Assembly: GCF_003386095.1 (NCBI RefSeq)
Contig: NZ_QREG01000001.1
Location: 1-64,000 of the forward strand
Source: Marinoscillum furvescens DSM 4134
GTDB taxonomy: Bacteria > Bacteroidota > Bacteroidia > Cytophagales > Cyclobacteriaceae
Reading direction: 5' to 3'
Length of the DNA: 64,000 bases
Shown here piece by piece: positions 27,754 through 37,460 of this stretch; the stretch's first letter is position 1, and every line of letters begins with the position of its first letter. Both the position numbers and the translations under genes were made by a program. The notes beneath the pieces are model-generated. The model saw only the letters and a list, made by a program, of their open reading frames with translations. It was not told the origin of the DNA and searched no databases.

Positions 27754-29136
27754 TTAATTCATATCGAATGATTGTACATGCTCATGAATATGCGCTTCGG
27801 ATCTTACTTTTTTGACCACCACGTTGGAAAAATTCACGGCTTCAACCGGTTGCTCAGCTTGTGCAATAATCCGAGTTAGGTATTCCACCTCCCCAGCGGA
27901 AATGTTACTCAGATGAATGGATGAAATGGGTGTCAGCTTACGTTCATACGTCGGCACCAAATTCCTCCACTGGTAGAGCACATCAGTTTCTATTCCTAAC
28001 ACGCCATGCCGGGTATTCCCAGCTTGAATATTACTCACATAAATATTTTTCACATACCCACCTCTTCGTTCATTGGTCTTGATAAATACCAGGTTAAATA
28101 GTTTCGATCCACTTTCGATCACACAACTGTCCATAAAAACATTTTCAACCCCACCAGACAGCTCACTGCCTATTGCTAACAACTGATGTCCATTCTTTAC
28201 CAGGCAATTTCGTACAACGATGTTTTTTGAGGGAGTATCAAGTCTCCAGGCATCTTGATTTCGACCAGCTTTAACTGCAATTGCATCATCACCCTGATCA
28301 AAAACACAATTCTCTATGAGTATATTTTGAGACATTTCTGGATCTACCCCATCATTATTATGGCCATGAGCCGAGACTTTAACATCACGAATGGTCACAT
28401 GCTCCGACAGGTATGGGTGAATGACCCAGAAAGGGCTATTGACGATGGAGACACCTTCTAATAGCACGTTGCGACATCTATTAAACTGAATAAACTGAGG
28501 TCTTAGATTTGACGAATCATTCACCATATTTCGCTCCTCCAGCGGACTATATTCCGATGCTAGTGTATACAATCGTTTTAGGCTGTTCATGTGCGCATCA
28601 GGTCTCCCAAACCAGGTATGCCAGACGTCCATTTTCGCCCGAAGCTCTCCTTTTCCTGTAATCGCAATGTTTTCACAGGTATAGGCAAAGATGAGTGGCG
28701 AGTAATTGTAACACTCCATTCCCTCCCAGGTAGTATGCACAGCAGGCAGGTAGTCCTGCGGGTCTTCAGAAAAAATCAAAGTTGCCCCTTGCTGTAGGTG
28801 AAGGTTTACATTGCTTTTGAAATGGATTTTGGTGGTGAGCCATTCTCCCTTAGGGACTATGACCTTACCACAACCAGCCCCATTGGCCGCTTGTATGGCC
28901 TGAGCAATAGCTCTTCCCGTCATATCCTTATCGCCCATAACTGCTCCAAAATCAAGAATGGAAAATTCCTCGCAATCCGAAAAGTCTGGATATTTGACAG
29001 CAGGCATCTCGAATGGAGCATGTACTGATGTTTCGAGAACCTTTACTGTCGGATTTTTGGTTTTACACGAAAAAAATGAAGCCAGAGAAATAGTGAGTCC
29101 GGTAAATATTCTAAATGTCTTATTCATTTCACTCAT
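27754..29136 (-). CDS. GH28 polygalacturonase / rhamnogalacturonan hydrolase, probable lipoprotein
   Basis: 460 residues with a lipoprotein-like start (LASFFSCKTKN, Cys24). The family-28 parallel beta-helix is evident from the N-terminal FSILDFGAVMGDKDMTG, VNLHLQQGATLIF, and the catalytic blocks HNNDGVDPEMSQN (about residue 262) and DQGDDAIAVKAGRN (about 282). GH28 enzymes in RG-I loci remove galacturonate from oligosaccharide ends or cut between GalUA and Rha. It lies 17 bp after GH78 and 13 bp before CE12, inside the long operon. Confidence 0.92.
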   Translation of the reverse strand: MSEMNKTFRIFTGLTISLASFFSCKTKNPTVKVLETSVHAPFEMPAVKYPDFSDCEEFSILDFGAVMGDKDMTGRAIAQAIQAANGAGCGKVIVPKGEWLTTKIHFKSNVNLHLQQGATLIFSEDPQDYLPAVHTTWEGMECYNYSPLIFAYTCENIAITGKGELRAKMDVWHTWFGRPDAHMNSLKRLYTLASEYSPLEERNMVNDSSNLRPQFIQFNRCRNVLLEGVSIVNSPFWVIHPYLSEHVTIRDVKVSAHGHNNDGVDPEMSQNILIENCVFDQGDDAIAVKAGRNQDAWRLDTPSKNIVVRNCLVKNGHQLLAIGSELSGGVENVFMDSCVIESGSKLFNLVFIKTNERRGGYVKNIYVSNIQAGNTRHGVLGIETDVLYQWRNLVPTYERKLTPISSIHLSNISAGEVEYLTRIIAQAEQPVEAVNFSNVVVKKVRSEAHIHEHVQSFDMN

Positions 29137-29153
29137 TGTTTATCATTATTGGG

Positions 29154-31883
29154 TTAGTGAGTAGTCAATTCGATGTTGTAATATCCGGAACCCACACTTC
29201 CAAGATTTAAATATCCACTTTCTTGTGAGGGTTCTACCGTTTTACCATTGAGTTTCATATCAAAATCACCATCACTGACGTGAGGAATCCAAATATCCGC
29301 TGACATATTCGCAGGGATACTCAGGTCCATGCTGTAGCTACTTGACGTTCTGTTCCATTTTATGCTGATAGTCCCCCTATCAGTAGGCAGTTGACCCTCT
29401 ACAAAAGACAGCTTATCGCCAAAATCAAGAGGCTTTATCTGCACGCGAGCGAATTGTGGCTCCAGTATTGAGATTCCTAAAACATAGCGATGTATACCCA
29501 CAAGACCACTTGCACCCCACGGGTGTGACAGGCTTTGTCCTTCCTGCAATGCATCCCAGGACTCCCAGGTTACGGTAGCTCCCTGAGTTATCGTGTTGGC
29601 CCACCCATCCCAATCAGTCCGAGTATATAGATCTGTAAGATGCTCACCAAGATCCAGGGAACCAATAGCTTCTATTAGCCATCGTACGGTGATCATGCCC
29701 ACACTCATTTTCTGTCCTTCTATTTTTTTTCCTATCAATGGCCTCAGGTCCACAGGAGCAATTCCCAAGGCCACGGGTAAAATATTGGCATGTTGAGAGG
29801 AATGGGTGCTAAGACGCTGATCCGAATAGAGTCCGTCTACATAAAACCCATCATTATGGAGTAAGTGCCTATTAATGCTTTCCTTTAATTGCTGAGCCAA
29901 TAGTAGATAGCTATTTGCTACAATGCTATCTCCAGTCACTTTCGCAATTTCAGCGATTGCTTTAAAATCAGCGTAAGCATAGGCATTGATCACCGTTCGG
30001 TGTGTGGTGGCCATGTCATAGCCATAACGCATGGTTGCGGGCCAATCGATAATTCCATGAAGATAGGCCCCGTTACCTCCGGTCAATTCCTTGACCAGGC
30101 CTGTTTGTGGATCCATGTGACTTGCCACGTATGTGCACACACGCTCAATTTTGGGGAAATGATCTACCAGAAACTGTTTATTACCAGTAATCGTATAATA
30201 TTCCCAGGCCCAAATAGGTAGCATTTGTGTATAATCTGGTATATCGCGTTTGCCATCTCCATTGGGATATACCGCATTGACTCTACCGTCAGTCCAGAAT
30301 TGTTCCTGTGAATTCAAAAATTCCAGTAAAATTCGCAGGTTCATTACGCGCTCTCCCATTTCCTGCATAGCAGCCATGCCGATCAGCCAGGAATCGCCTA
30401 AAAAGCCACCCTTTTCTCGAGTAGGTGTATCGACAAAACTTTCCTGAGCTGCTACTACTAACGAGTGTTTCATCAACTCCCATACTTTATTGAGCATTTC
30501 GTTCGAAGAGTGAAAACGAGACCGCTTGCGGTCCATTTCATGATGACGGGCGATAAATCGCACATTTTCCAAATTCATTGGGTGGGGAGCGCCTTTGACT
30601 TCCAGGTAACGCATACCTAAATAAAGCATTGGCTGAAATGTGCAAGTACTTCCATTTAAAAGGAAAGAATATCCCATATCAGTGGATTGGGTGGTTTGCA
30701 ATGAAACACCTCCATCTGGCGATCGGGTATAACCTCCCCGAATGATCACTTCATTTCCTTCCTTTCCTCCATTAAAAGTAATTTTTGGCACCCCTGCGTA
30801 TATCTTTCCTAAGTCTATCACGTAATGCCCCAAACCTAAAGAGTCTATCCGCTCAGGAACTATTTCTGTTTCTATTAAGCGAGCCAGGTTAGGTTGTAAT
30901 TTTCCTACCCAGGGAGCCACAGGGTGCGCGCCGATGACTATTGGGGACTCCCAGTTGTCATCATCAAAGTTGGTTTGCTCCCAATTTGAAATTTCCAAAC
31001 GAGCATCAATCTTCTCAACAAACCCAACACCTTCTCCGGCATTACGATGTGGCTGACCTACAAGATATTTGGGAGCTGATGTTTGCTTCCAGGTTTCGTT
31101 AGTCAAAATTGATTGTATACTTCCATCTTCGTATTCTATGACCGCTTTCATCAATAGACCTGGTGCACTTTTTGGTCGTCCCTGTCCTGCGCCATACCAG
31201 TGAGTAAGCACTGCCAAAGCTTGTCTTCCCTGTCCGAGTTGGCTGGTCACATCAAAAGTCTTATAATATTGAAATTGTGGATAATGATACCCTGGCCCTT
31301 TACCAATTGGCACGCCATTCAGTGTAAGCTCAAAGTCATGAGCAGCTGAAATATATACCAGAGCTCTCCTGATATTTTTTCCTGCCAGCTCAAACTGCTT
31401 TCTAAAATAAGTATAGGATTCAGGGCCATCAATTGCTCCCCTAATCCACTTTGCCCCGCTCCAATCAGCGTTATCACAAAGTCCCACATCAAAATAATTA
31501 ACATTAGCGTATGCTGAAGGCTGGTGATCATTACCCCAATAGCGAACAGTCCAGTAGTAGCGTTTACCTGACTGCAAGGGTTTGCCACTATAATAAATGT
31601 AATTTTGCTTATTGGAATCTACCTTTCCACTATTCCAATAATCCGCATTGTGCTCTGAAAGCTTGGCTTCACTTGATGCAACTAAAATTTGATAAGATTG
31701 CTGGATGACCCCACTATCCTCTGCATCGATTAACCAACCAAAATAAGGGTTCTGATTTACTCCGGATGGATTAGTAATGTCTGAGCACCTTAGATTATAG
31801 CATTGGGCGACACCAAGTGTAGAGTCTAAAGTGAGTAACAGTAGAAAAATCAAATACGATCTATATACCTTATCCATGATCAT
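29154..31883 (-). CDS. GH78 alpha-L-rhamnosidase
   Basis: 909 residues, normal for GH78. Signal peptide (YLIFLLLLTLDSTLGVAQC), then the N-terminal beta domains starting at NLRCSDITNPSGVNQNPYFG and WSGAKWIRGAIDGPESYTYF, and the (alpha/alpha)6 barrel with DTPTREKGGFLGDSWLIG (about 480-495), which holds conserved acidic residues, and WEYYTITGN. The C-terminal beta domain follows V-T-W-E-S-W. It releases terminal rhamnose from RG-I oligosaccharides. Its ATG overlaps the stop of the mutarotase gene (ATGA), giving tight coupling between rhamnose release and anomer conversion. Confidence 0.94.
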   Translation of the reverse strand: MIMDKVYRSYLIFLLLLTLDSTLGVAQCYNLRCSDITNPSGVNQNPYFGWLIDAEDSGVIQQSYQILVASSEAKLSEHNADYWNSGKVDSNKQNYIYYSGKPLQSGKRYYWTVRYWGNDHQPSAYANVNYFDVGLCDNADWSGAKWIRGAIDGPESYTYFRKQFELAGKNIRRALVYISAAHDFELTLNGVPIGKGPGYHYPQFQYYKTFDVTSQLGQGRQALAVLTHWYGAGQGRPKSAPGLLMKAVIEYEDGSIQSILTNETWKQTSAPKYLVGQPHRNAGEGVGFVEKIDARLEISNWEQTNFDDDNWESPIVIGAHPVAPWVGKLQPNLARLIETEIVPERIDSLGLGHYVIDLGKIYAGVPKITFNGGKEGNEVIIRGGYTRSPDGGVSLQTTQSTDMGYSFLLNGSTCTFQPMLYLGMRYLEVKGAPHPMNLENVRFIARHHEMDRKRSRFHSSNEMLNKVWELMKHSLVVAAQESFVDTPTREKGGFLGDSWLIGMAAMQEMGERVMNLRILLEFLNSQEQFWTDGRVNAVYPNGDGKRDIPDYTQMLPIWAWEYYTITGNKQFLVDHFPKIERVCTYVASHMDPQTGLVKELTGGNGAYLHGIIDWPATMRYGYDMATTHRTVINAYAYADFKAIAEIAKVTGDSIVANSYLLLAQQLKESINRHLLHNDGFYVDGLYSDQRLSTHSSQHANILPVALGIAPVDLRPLIGKKIEGQKMSVGMITVRWLIEAIGSLDLGEHLTDLYTRTDWDGWANTITQGATVTWESWDALQEGQSLSHPWGASGLVGIHRYVLGISILEPQFARVQIKPLDFGDKLSFVEGQLPTDRGTISIKWNRTSSSYSMDLSIPANMSADIWIPHVSDGDFDMKLNGKTVEPSQESGYLNLGSVGSGYYNIELTTH

Positions 31884-32206
31884 TTCATGTAAAAAATTTC
31901 ATCCAGGGGAACAGACTTTGGCGATAAATCGGAGTTTACTTCCATGATATCTGCCATGTATTGCCACCACTTCTGCACAATTTGATGCTCCGCTAAATCC
32001 TGACTTCCGTTGCCTGCTGCCACCTTTTGAAATGCAAATAAGGTGTCCGTTTCCGCATCAAAGAATATGGAGTATTCAGAAATTCCTGCATCACTTAAAA
32101 GCTTCTTCAGCTCAGGCCAAATATTTTCGTGTCTTTGACGATATGCTTCTTTGGCCCCAGTCTTCAATTTCATTTTAAATGCAAGTCGCTCCATTGGAAA
32201 AATCAT
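31880..32206 (-). CDS. rhaM: L-rhamnose mutarotase
   Basis: 108 residues from the ATG at 32206, which lies 2 bp after the upstream stop; an internal ATG at 32194 is equally possible. Matches RhaM through F-K-M-K-L-K near the start, YRQRHENIWPELKKLLSDAG, YSIFFDAETDTLFAF, and WWQYMADIM followed by a C-terminal P-L-D-E-I-F-Y. The enzyme interconverts alpha and beta anomers of L-rhamnose for the isomerase. No signal peptide is seen, so it is cytoplasmic, although its neighbours encode exported enzymes. It sits in the depolymerisation operon rather than beside the rhamnose catabolic genes 24 kb away. Confidence 0.92.
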   Translation of the reverse strand: MIFPMERLAFKMKLKTGAKEAYRQRHENIWPELKKLLSDAGISEYSIFFDAETDTLFAFQKVAAGNGSQDLAEHQIVQKWWQYMADIMEVNSDLSPKSVPLDEIFYMK

Positions 32207-32208
32207 GA

Positions 32209-33474
32209 TTAATTGCCATCTGGTTTTATTACCGATCCCGTGGATGTCACTGGCCATTTCCAACTCAGGTAATCGTCGGGTTGTAGCGGGCTATAGGATT
32301 CTTCAATAGCTAGGTGAGTTTTTAAAGGCGAGTCACTCGCCGAAATCGCTTGCACTACGCATTTTGCGAGCTGAAAAGCCCCATAAGTGCTAAAATGCGT
32401 ATTATCCGCCAGCGCTTTGTCCTGCCAGGGAAAGGTCCCTTTCTCATAATGTACGAAAGCCTTTTTGGATCCCTCTACACCGAGTGTTTCATAAAGCTGA
32501 CGGCTCATTTCGTTTAAGTCTATGAGCAGAATTCCTTCGCGACTGGCCAGCTCTCTCATAGCGGCCGGGTATTCTTCAAGCGTATTGATGATCTTCCCTT
32601 CCGAGTCAAATTTTCTACGATTTGTGGAAGTGATCAGGACGGGAGTGGCCTGGGAGTCCCTGGCCAAACGTACAAATTTCATCAGTTCTTCCTGATAAGT
32701 GGTAAATGGCTCTACATGCGTCCAGCCCGGCTTTTGATCGTTGTGGGCAAACTCCATGCATAAGAAGTCTCCAGGTTTGATTAGAGATTCTATTTTTCGC
32801 AGCCTTTTAGCTGCAATAAATGAGCGTAGTGTTTCACCAGATTCCGCAAAATTAGCTACCACGATATCTGATTTTAAAAAGAGAGGAAGCATTTGCCCCC
32901 AGGAAGCCCAGGGTTCACGCTCTTGATCCACCACAGTGGAATTTCCTGCCAAAAAAATGGTTGGTAAAGTAGTTGCTCGTTCTATAGTAATAGCTCGAAT
33001 ATTTGGACAGCCCCCAGCGAATTCAAGTGTCAAATATTCGTCCCAGTTAAGGTAATCGAGCTCGCGCTCCTTCAGGCTTATTTGTTCCTCAGAATTAATG
33101 ACAGGAGTCCTAACATTCACCGCAAATGTCAAAGTATCGCTATCAGACCGGAGTGTAGTATGGTCATAGACCATAAGACGCCTTGATTCCGCTTTTACAG
33201 TAAGATTTGAGCCACTACCTGTAACTATATTCACCAAATAGTTACCCTCCGGCACCTTGGTCCAAAGCACGAATGAACTTTGTGTTTGACACTGACTGGA
33301 AAAGGAAAAGTCCCCGGAAAAGGAAAAGTCCCAACCTTTAGCTATCCCGGTTGAGGAAGCAGTTACCTTTTCACCTTGAAGATTAATCAATAAGGCGTCC
33401 TTCACTTGGTCCAAATCAGCTTGGCCGGTTGGCTGAAACAACATTATTAACAACAATATCAAATGAATCTGCAT
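32209..33474 (-). CDS. CE12-type rhamnogalacturonan acetylesterase with N-terminal beta domain (GNS variant)
   Basis: 421 residues with a short signal peptide (LILLLIMLFQPTGQA). Residues 30-160 form a beta-sandwich resembling a carbohydrate-binding or PL11-adjacent domain. The SGNH part begins with FLAGNSTVVDQE, where GNS (Ser179) replaces the usual GDS, followed by S-G-E-T-L-R-S-F, FLCMEFAHNDQKPG and the C-terminal D-N-T-H-F. The family removes acetyl groups from RG-I. No T9SS tail is present, so it is likely periplasmic. It follows GH2 by 6 bp and precedes rhaM by 2 bp. Confidence 0.9.
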   Translation of the reverse strand: MQIHLILLLIMLFQPTGQADLDQVKDALLINLQGEKVTASSTGIAKGWDFSFSGDFSFSSQCQTQSSFVLWTKVPEGNYLVNIVTGSGSNLTVKAESRRLMVYDHTTLRSDSDTLTFAVNVRTPVINSEEQISLKERELDYLNWDEYLTLEFAGGCPNIRAITIERATTLPTIFLAGNSTVVDQEREPWASWGQMLPLFLKSDIVVANFAESGETLRSFIAAKRLRKIESLIKPGDFLCMEFAHNDQKPGWTHVEPFTTYQEELMKFVRLARDSQATPVLITSTNRRKFDSEGKIINTLEEYPAAMRELASREGILLIDLNEMSRQLYETLGVEGSKKAFVHYEKGTFPWQDKALADNTHFSTYGAFQLAKCVVQAISASDSPLKTHLAIEESYSPLQPDDYLSWKWPVTSTGSVIKPDGN

Positions 33475-33480
33475 GCGTAA

Positions 33481-35973
33481 TTAATTTAAGTTTGCTGAAT
33501 ATGAATCAAGTTTTTCCCCTTCAATCACGTTCAGTTCCACAGTCTCAGACTTCAGGCCATTGCTCGCTGCCTTCACTTTGATTTTACCTGTATCACGGGT
33601 TGCTCTTACAACGAGCAACGCCTTACCCTGAAAAGTTTTCCTTGAATTACCTTGAAATGGCTCATTACTAATCACGTTTGCATTACTCACTCCGGCGTTT
33701 ACCCCACAACCGGAAACCTCAAAATTGATGGTATACTCAGCATCGGGTACCAGGCGCCCTTGCTTGTCCACCACAGAAACAGTGAGATATGATAAATCAA
33801 GGCCATTTGCCTGCAACTTCTGCCGATCTGGCTCCAATTTCAAGGCGTAGGGCTGTCCTGCAGTCTCTAATTCATATGTAGCCACTACTTTCCCATCAAT
33901 TCTAGCTTTTGCTTCTATCTTTCCTTCAGAGTAAGGCACAACCCATTCTAGTTTTTTATGCAATTCCGGCCCCGTGTTGATGGGGTTTTCTGGGTCATAT
34001 TGCTCAGCAGTGTATGCTTTTACGTCCTTGGTGAAATACGCTTCAGGCACTTTTTTGATTCCTATTGATTTACCATTTATCAAAAGCTCTATTTCCTGAG
34101 CATTACTAAAAGTCATCAATCGGATAGAGTCTCGCCCCTCCCAGTTCCAGTGTGAAAACATCGGCTGAAAACGGAGATTAACTTCATTCCAATATTGCAT
34201 GGTCTCCTCACCAGGATCATAAGCAGCTATGTAAACCATCGGCTCATCGCTGTACAAACTTTGGATATAATAGCTGAAGGGCTTCCAGTGATCATTCCAA
34301 TCAATGATTCCGTTAGGCCAGCCTTTAGCAGGCCATCCAAACGACTCCCCTATGTAGTCTGTACCTCCCCAGTAAAACATTCCTACCCCATAGTCATGAT
34401 TAAAATTGAACCATTCATTGCCTAGATTTCCTACCTGGGCCTCACTAAGAATAAAGGTGAGCTGTGGGTAATTGGAGTGATCTACTGGCCAAAACTCTTC
34501 TCGATAATTGGTACTGACCACATCCATGTAAAATTCCATTTCAGGAGGTCCTGCATAATAATAATCTTCCGTTCGATACGCTCCGCTTTTTCTGGATGGA
34601 TGTAATCCGCAGGTCACGGATCGGCTTGGATCAAGTTTGTGCACAAAGTCAGCCATCTCCTTCATCATGTCCACGCCGAAATTTTCCTTTGGGCTTTTTT
34701 GCTGGTGCGTTTCATTACCCACACTCCAAATAAATACTGATGGGTGATTTCGATCCCTTCGAATGAAGGCCGCTAAACTCGAACGCCAGTGATCTTTAAA
34801 CTCACGCTCAGGACCAAAAAACTGGGGTGCCCACTTATCAAACGCTTCGTCATAGACCAGCATACCGTTACGATCGCACCAGTCCAGGATATACTTGTCA
34901 TGGGGATTGTGTGACAATCGAATGGCATTGCATCCAAGTGCTTTGAGTCCTTCCAATCTCCGCTCAAACCCTCGCTCAAATGCCGCCGCGCCTAATGGTC
35001 CCAGGTCATGATGGATATTCACCCCTTTGACCAGTACTTTCTTGCTGTTCAGTAAAAAGCCCTTATTGGGGTCAAACTCAAGCGAACGCACACCTAAGGC
35101 AGTAGTCAATTCATCTACTTTTTTATCCTCCACATAAATACTCGTGACGACCTGATACAGGTAGGGGTTTTCCAGCGACCAACGAATTGGATTTTCGATT
35201 TCCAGGTTTTGTCTGTAAGTATAAAGCTCACCTGACAACAGCGGAGCCACACTTCTGGTAGAGGTCACAAGTTTGCCTGCCGCATCATAAATGGCAGTTT
35301 TTAGCGTCACATGTTCTTCCTTAGTCTTGGCATGCTGTAGTTCCAGAAGCAAAGACACCTTGGCCAGCTCATCTGTAAGGAAAGGTGTAGTTAGCGCTAT
35401 TCCGTCTTTTAAAATATACGTTGGATTGCGTTCCTTGAGCCACACATCGCGATAAATCCCTTCCCCATTGTACCATCTGGAACTCTCTTCGTAGGTATTG
35501 TCATAAAATACGGCAATCTGATTTTCCCCCTCGTGTACTAAGTCAGTTATGTCTGCCTCAAACTCCTCATATCCGTTCGGCTGGCGAGCAACCAGTCGCT
35601 CATTAAAATAAACCCTGGCATCCCTGTAAACTCCCTCAAACTCCAAAAAGTATCTTTTTTCTTGAGCAATATGCTCAAGCCGAAGGCTTTTTCGATACCA
35701 CCCCTTCAATCTTGGCCTGAATCCATTTTTACGATCACTTCCAAGCGAATCCTGCAAGAAGGGCCCGTAAATCGAAGCATCATGTGGAAGCTGTACCTCT
35801 TGCCAATTGCTATCGTCAAAATCTTTCAGGTAGGCATTATCAATATCCTTTTGAATAAACTTCCAATCAAAATTGATCAGCACATCCCGACGAACCTGAC
35901 CAGCTAACTGATGGCCAATCATGGTAATGAATACCATCATAGAAGCAATGCGAAATATCCTTTTAATTTTCAT
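33481..35973 (-). CDS. GH2 beta-galactosidase-type enzyme
   Basis: 830 residues, exported. Domain order is typical of the GH2 subtype with a DUF4982-like C-terminal region: sugar-binding domain (from about residue 30), immunoglobulin domain, then the TIM barrel with HNPHDKYILDWCDRNGMLVY, the acid/base Glu421 in WSVGNETHQQ and the nucleophile Glu511 in FILSEAQVGN, followed by beta domains. In a pectin operon the likely job is removing beta-linked galactose from RG-I side chains; beta-glucuronidase activity is an alternative in this family. Its ATG overlaps the GH105 stop by 4 bp (ATGA). Confidence 0.92.
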   Translation of the reverse strand: MKIKRIFRIASMMVFITMIGHQLAGQVRRDVLINFDWKFIQKDIDNAYLKDFDDSNWQEVQLPHDASIYGPFLQDSLGSDRKNGFRPRLKGWYRKSLRLEHIAQEKRYFLEFEGVYRDARVYFNERLVARQPNGYEEFEADITDLVHEGENQIAVFYDNTYEESSRWYNGEGIYRDVWLKERNPTYILKDGIALTTPFLTDELAKVSLLLELQHAKTKEEHVTLKTAIYDAAGKLVTSTRSVAPLLSGELYTYRQNLEIENPIRWSLENPYLYQVVTSIYVEDKKVDELTTALGVRSLEFDPNKGFLLNSKKVLVKGVNIHHDLGPLGAAAFERGFERRLEGLKALGCNAIRLSHNPHDKYILDWCDRNGMLVYDEAFDKWAPQFFGPEREFKDHWRSSLAAFIRRDRNHPSVFIWSVGNETHQQKSPKENFGVDMMKEMADFVHKLDPSRSVTCGLHPSRKSGAYRTEDYYYAGPPEMEFYMDVVSTNYREEFWPVDHSNYPQLTFILSEAQVGNLGNEWFNFNHDYGVGMFYWGGTDYIGESFGWPAKGWPNGIIDWNDHWKPFSYYIQSLYSDEPMVYIAAYDPGEETMQYWNEVNLRFQPMFSHWNWEGRDSIRLMTFSNAQEIELLINGKSIGIKKVPEAYFTKDVKAYTAEQYDPENPINTGPELHKKLEWVVPYSEGKIEAKARIDGKVVATYELETAGQPYALKLEPDRQKLQANGLDLSYLTVSVVDKQGRLVPDAEYTINFEVSGCGVNAGVSNANVISNEPFQGNSRKTFQGKALLVVRATRDTGKIKVKAASNGLKSETVELNVIEGEKLDSYSANLN

Positions 35974-37124
35974 TGTTCGTCAAGCAGTTTATAGATTTCA
36001 CTTCCGGCCAGTAGAAAACAACCTAACCCATAGTCTTCAAAATCCGGCTCTTTGAGCTGGGTAACGGGCTGACCAGCAGAAGGGTCTTTACCCGTACTCT
36101 GTACATATCCTAAAAATCCATTGGGTTGCAAGGATTCTTCCAAAAGAGCATTCCAGGCCCTGGCCATTGGTTCGTAGTAAGTCGTCGAATCAATAAGGTT
36201 TTGATTAAGCCCCCATGCCATGCCGTATACGAACAAGGCTGTACCTGTAGCCTCAGGACCTCCATAATTTTCAGGGTCATGTAAGCTTGCATTCCAAAAA
36301 CCATCTGTACGTTGTACTTTGATCAATGCGTCGAGCATTGCTATTAAATCCTCCTCGTATTCCTGACGGTGAGGTTCATTTACTGGGATGTCGTTAAGTA
36401 CTCTGACGAGAGCTGCTACTACCCAGCCATTCCCCCTGGACCAATAACAATCCTCTCCATTGGGCTCTGTATATGGCGGCACATAATCGGCATCTCGCCA
36501 CCACAGCCCATCTACTTCATTGTACAACCCACCACCTTCATCGTATTTGGAATAGGCGTAGAGCTCATACATTTTTTCAAAATATGTGGAATCACCTTTG
36601 ATTCTACCCAGTTTAGAAAATACCGGCATTGCCATCTGAATGGCATCTATCCAGTCCCAGTCATCTACTTTATCTGAAGCTACCATCAGATCTATGGAAG
36701 CCCGGGTACTATCTATTTGAGCACTCGGATGTCCTAGCTCGTATAGGTCCAGGTAAGTCTGGCCAGCACAGTGACTGTCTGCATTACGCGTGGTAATGCC
36801 ATATCGAAAACTCCAATCGTGCGCCTCTGCCCATGACACTGCATAGTCAATATATTTTTCTTTCGGATAGATGCTGTGTAGCGCCATTAACCCTTCGTAG
36901 TACACACCCCGCGTCCATATATGGCTGGGCCAGGTTTTACGTCCTACAATTGGTATTGACGGATCCGGCCACTTCTCCATAAAATAGTCATTGGCCAACT
37001 GCATGGACTGTAGTACTTGTTCCCTGGAGTAGGCGATTTCCTCAGATTGAGGAGCACATGAAAATACAAGCTGTAGCCAAACAAGCGACAAACAGCAATT
37101 CATAGCTAGATACCTTTGATTCAT
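35970..37124 (-). CDS. GH105 unsaturated rhamnogalacturonyl hydrolase, lipoprotein
   Basis: 384 residues with a lipoprotein signal (LQLVFSCAPQ, Cys23). The (alpha/alpha)6 barrel shows the family motifs WTRGVYYEGLMALHSIYP, D-D-W-D-W-I-D-A-I-Q-M-A (about residue 158) and CYWSRGNGWVVAALVRVL (about 230). GH105 removes the unsaturated galacturonate left at the non-reducing end after lyase cleavage, so it works directly on PL11 products. First gene of a seven-gene operon (GH105, GH2, CE12, rhaM, GH78, GH28, CE12), with a promoter and paired motif at 37175-37241. Confidence 0.94.
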   Translation of the reverse strand: MNQRYLAMNCCLSLVWLQLVFSCAPQSEEIAYSREQVLQSMQLANDYFMEKWPDPSIPIVGRKTWPSHIWTRGVYYEGLMALHSIYPKEKYIDYAVSWAEAHDWSFRYGITTRNADSHCAGQTYLDLYELGHPSAQIDSTRASIDLMVASDKVDDWDWIDAIQMAMPVFSKLGRIKGDSTYFEKMYELYAYSKYDEGGGLYNEVDGLWWRDADYVPPYTEPNGEDCYWSRGNGWVVAALVRVLNDIPVNEPHRQEYEEDLIAMLDALIKVQRTDGFWNASLHDPENYGGPEATGTALFVYGMAWGLNQNLIDSTTYYEPMARAWNALLEESLQPNGFLGYVQSTGKDPSAGQPVTQLKEPDFEDYGLGCFLLAGSEIYKLLDEQ

Positions 37125-37460
37125 TATAATGATTGTTATCCCTGTTAAAAAAATGATGGATGTTTACCCCAATGCAAGTGTATGCTGAATTAGACTTCAG
37201 CATGCTTCATGTATTCGTTTATAAGGTGTGGCATTTTCGTATTTCAAGCGATAAAATGCCTTTTAAGCAGTTTTTTTACGATATCCAGCAACTTCAGAAT
37301 CGTTCACCTTGTGTACGGCAACACCATAAACAGAAGAGGCCGCCCCTGATGTGGTGACGACCTCCAATTCTCTGTATCTAAACTTAAACCGACTTACTGC
37401 CAAGTGCCCCGAACGAAAGATTTCTCATCCCACATCCCTTGCACGTTGACGGTCTCTTTG
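37125..37460. other. Leader and promoter region of the GH105 operon
   Basis: This gap holds the promoter and paired motif described at 37175-37241. The remaining part (37245-37460) shows no gene. No clear terminator was found for the CBM-like gene ending at 37461, so some readthrough into the GH105 operon is possible. Confidence 0.4.
37175..37241 (-). promoter_or_regulatory. Promoter and paired TTCGTA motif upstream of the GH105 operon
   Basis: CGTT at 37216-37219 (in ATTCGTTTAT) and CGTA at 37238-37241 (in TTTTCGTATT) are exactly 22 bp apart, with GGTGTGG between. CAAGTGTA at 37175-37182 reads TACACTTG on the minus strand, a -7 box with one mismatch, ending 34 bp from the first half-site. 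Predicted leader about 45 bases. Confidence 0.6.
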
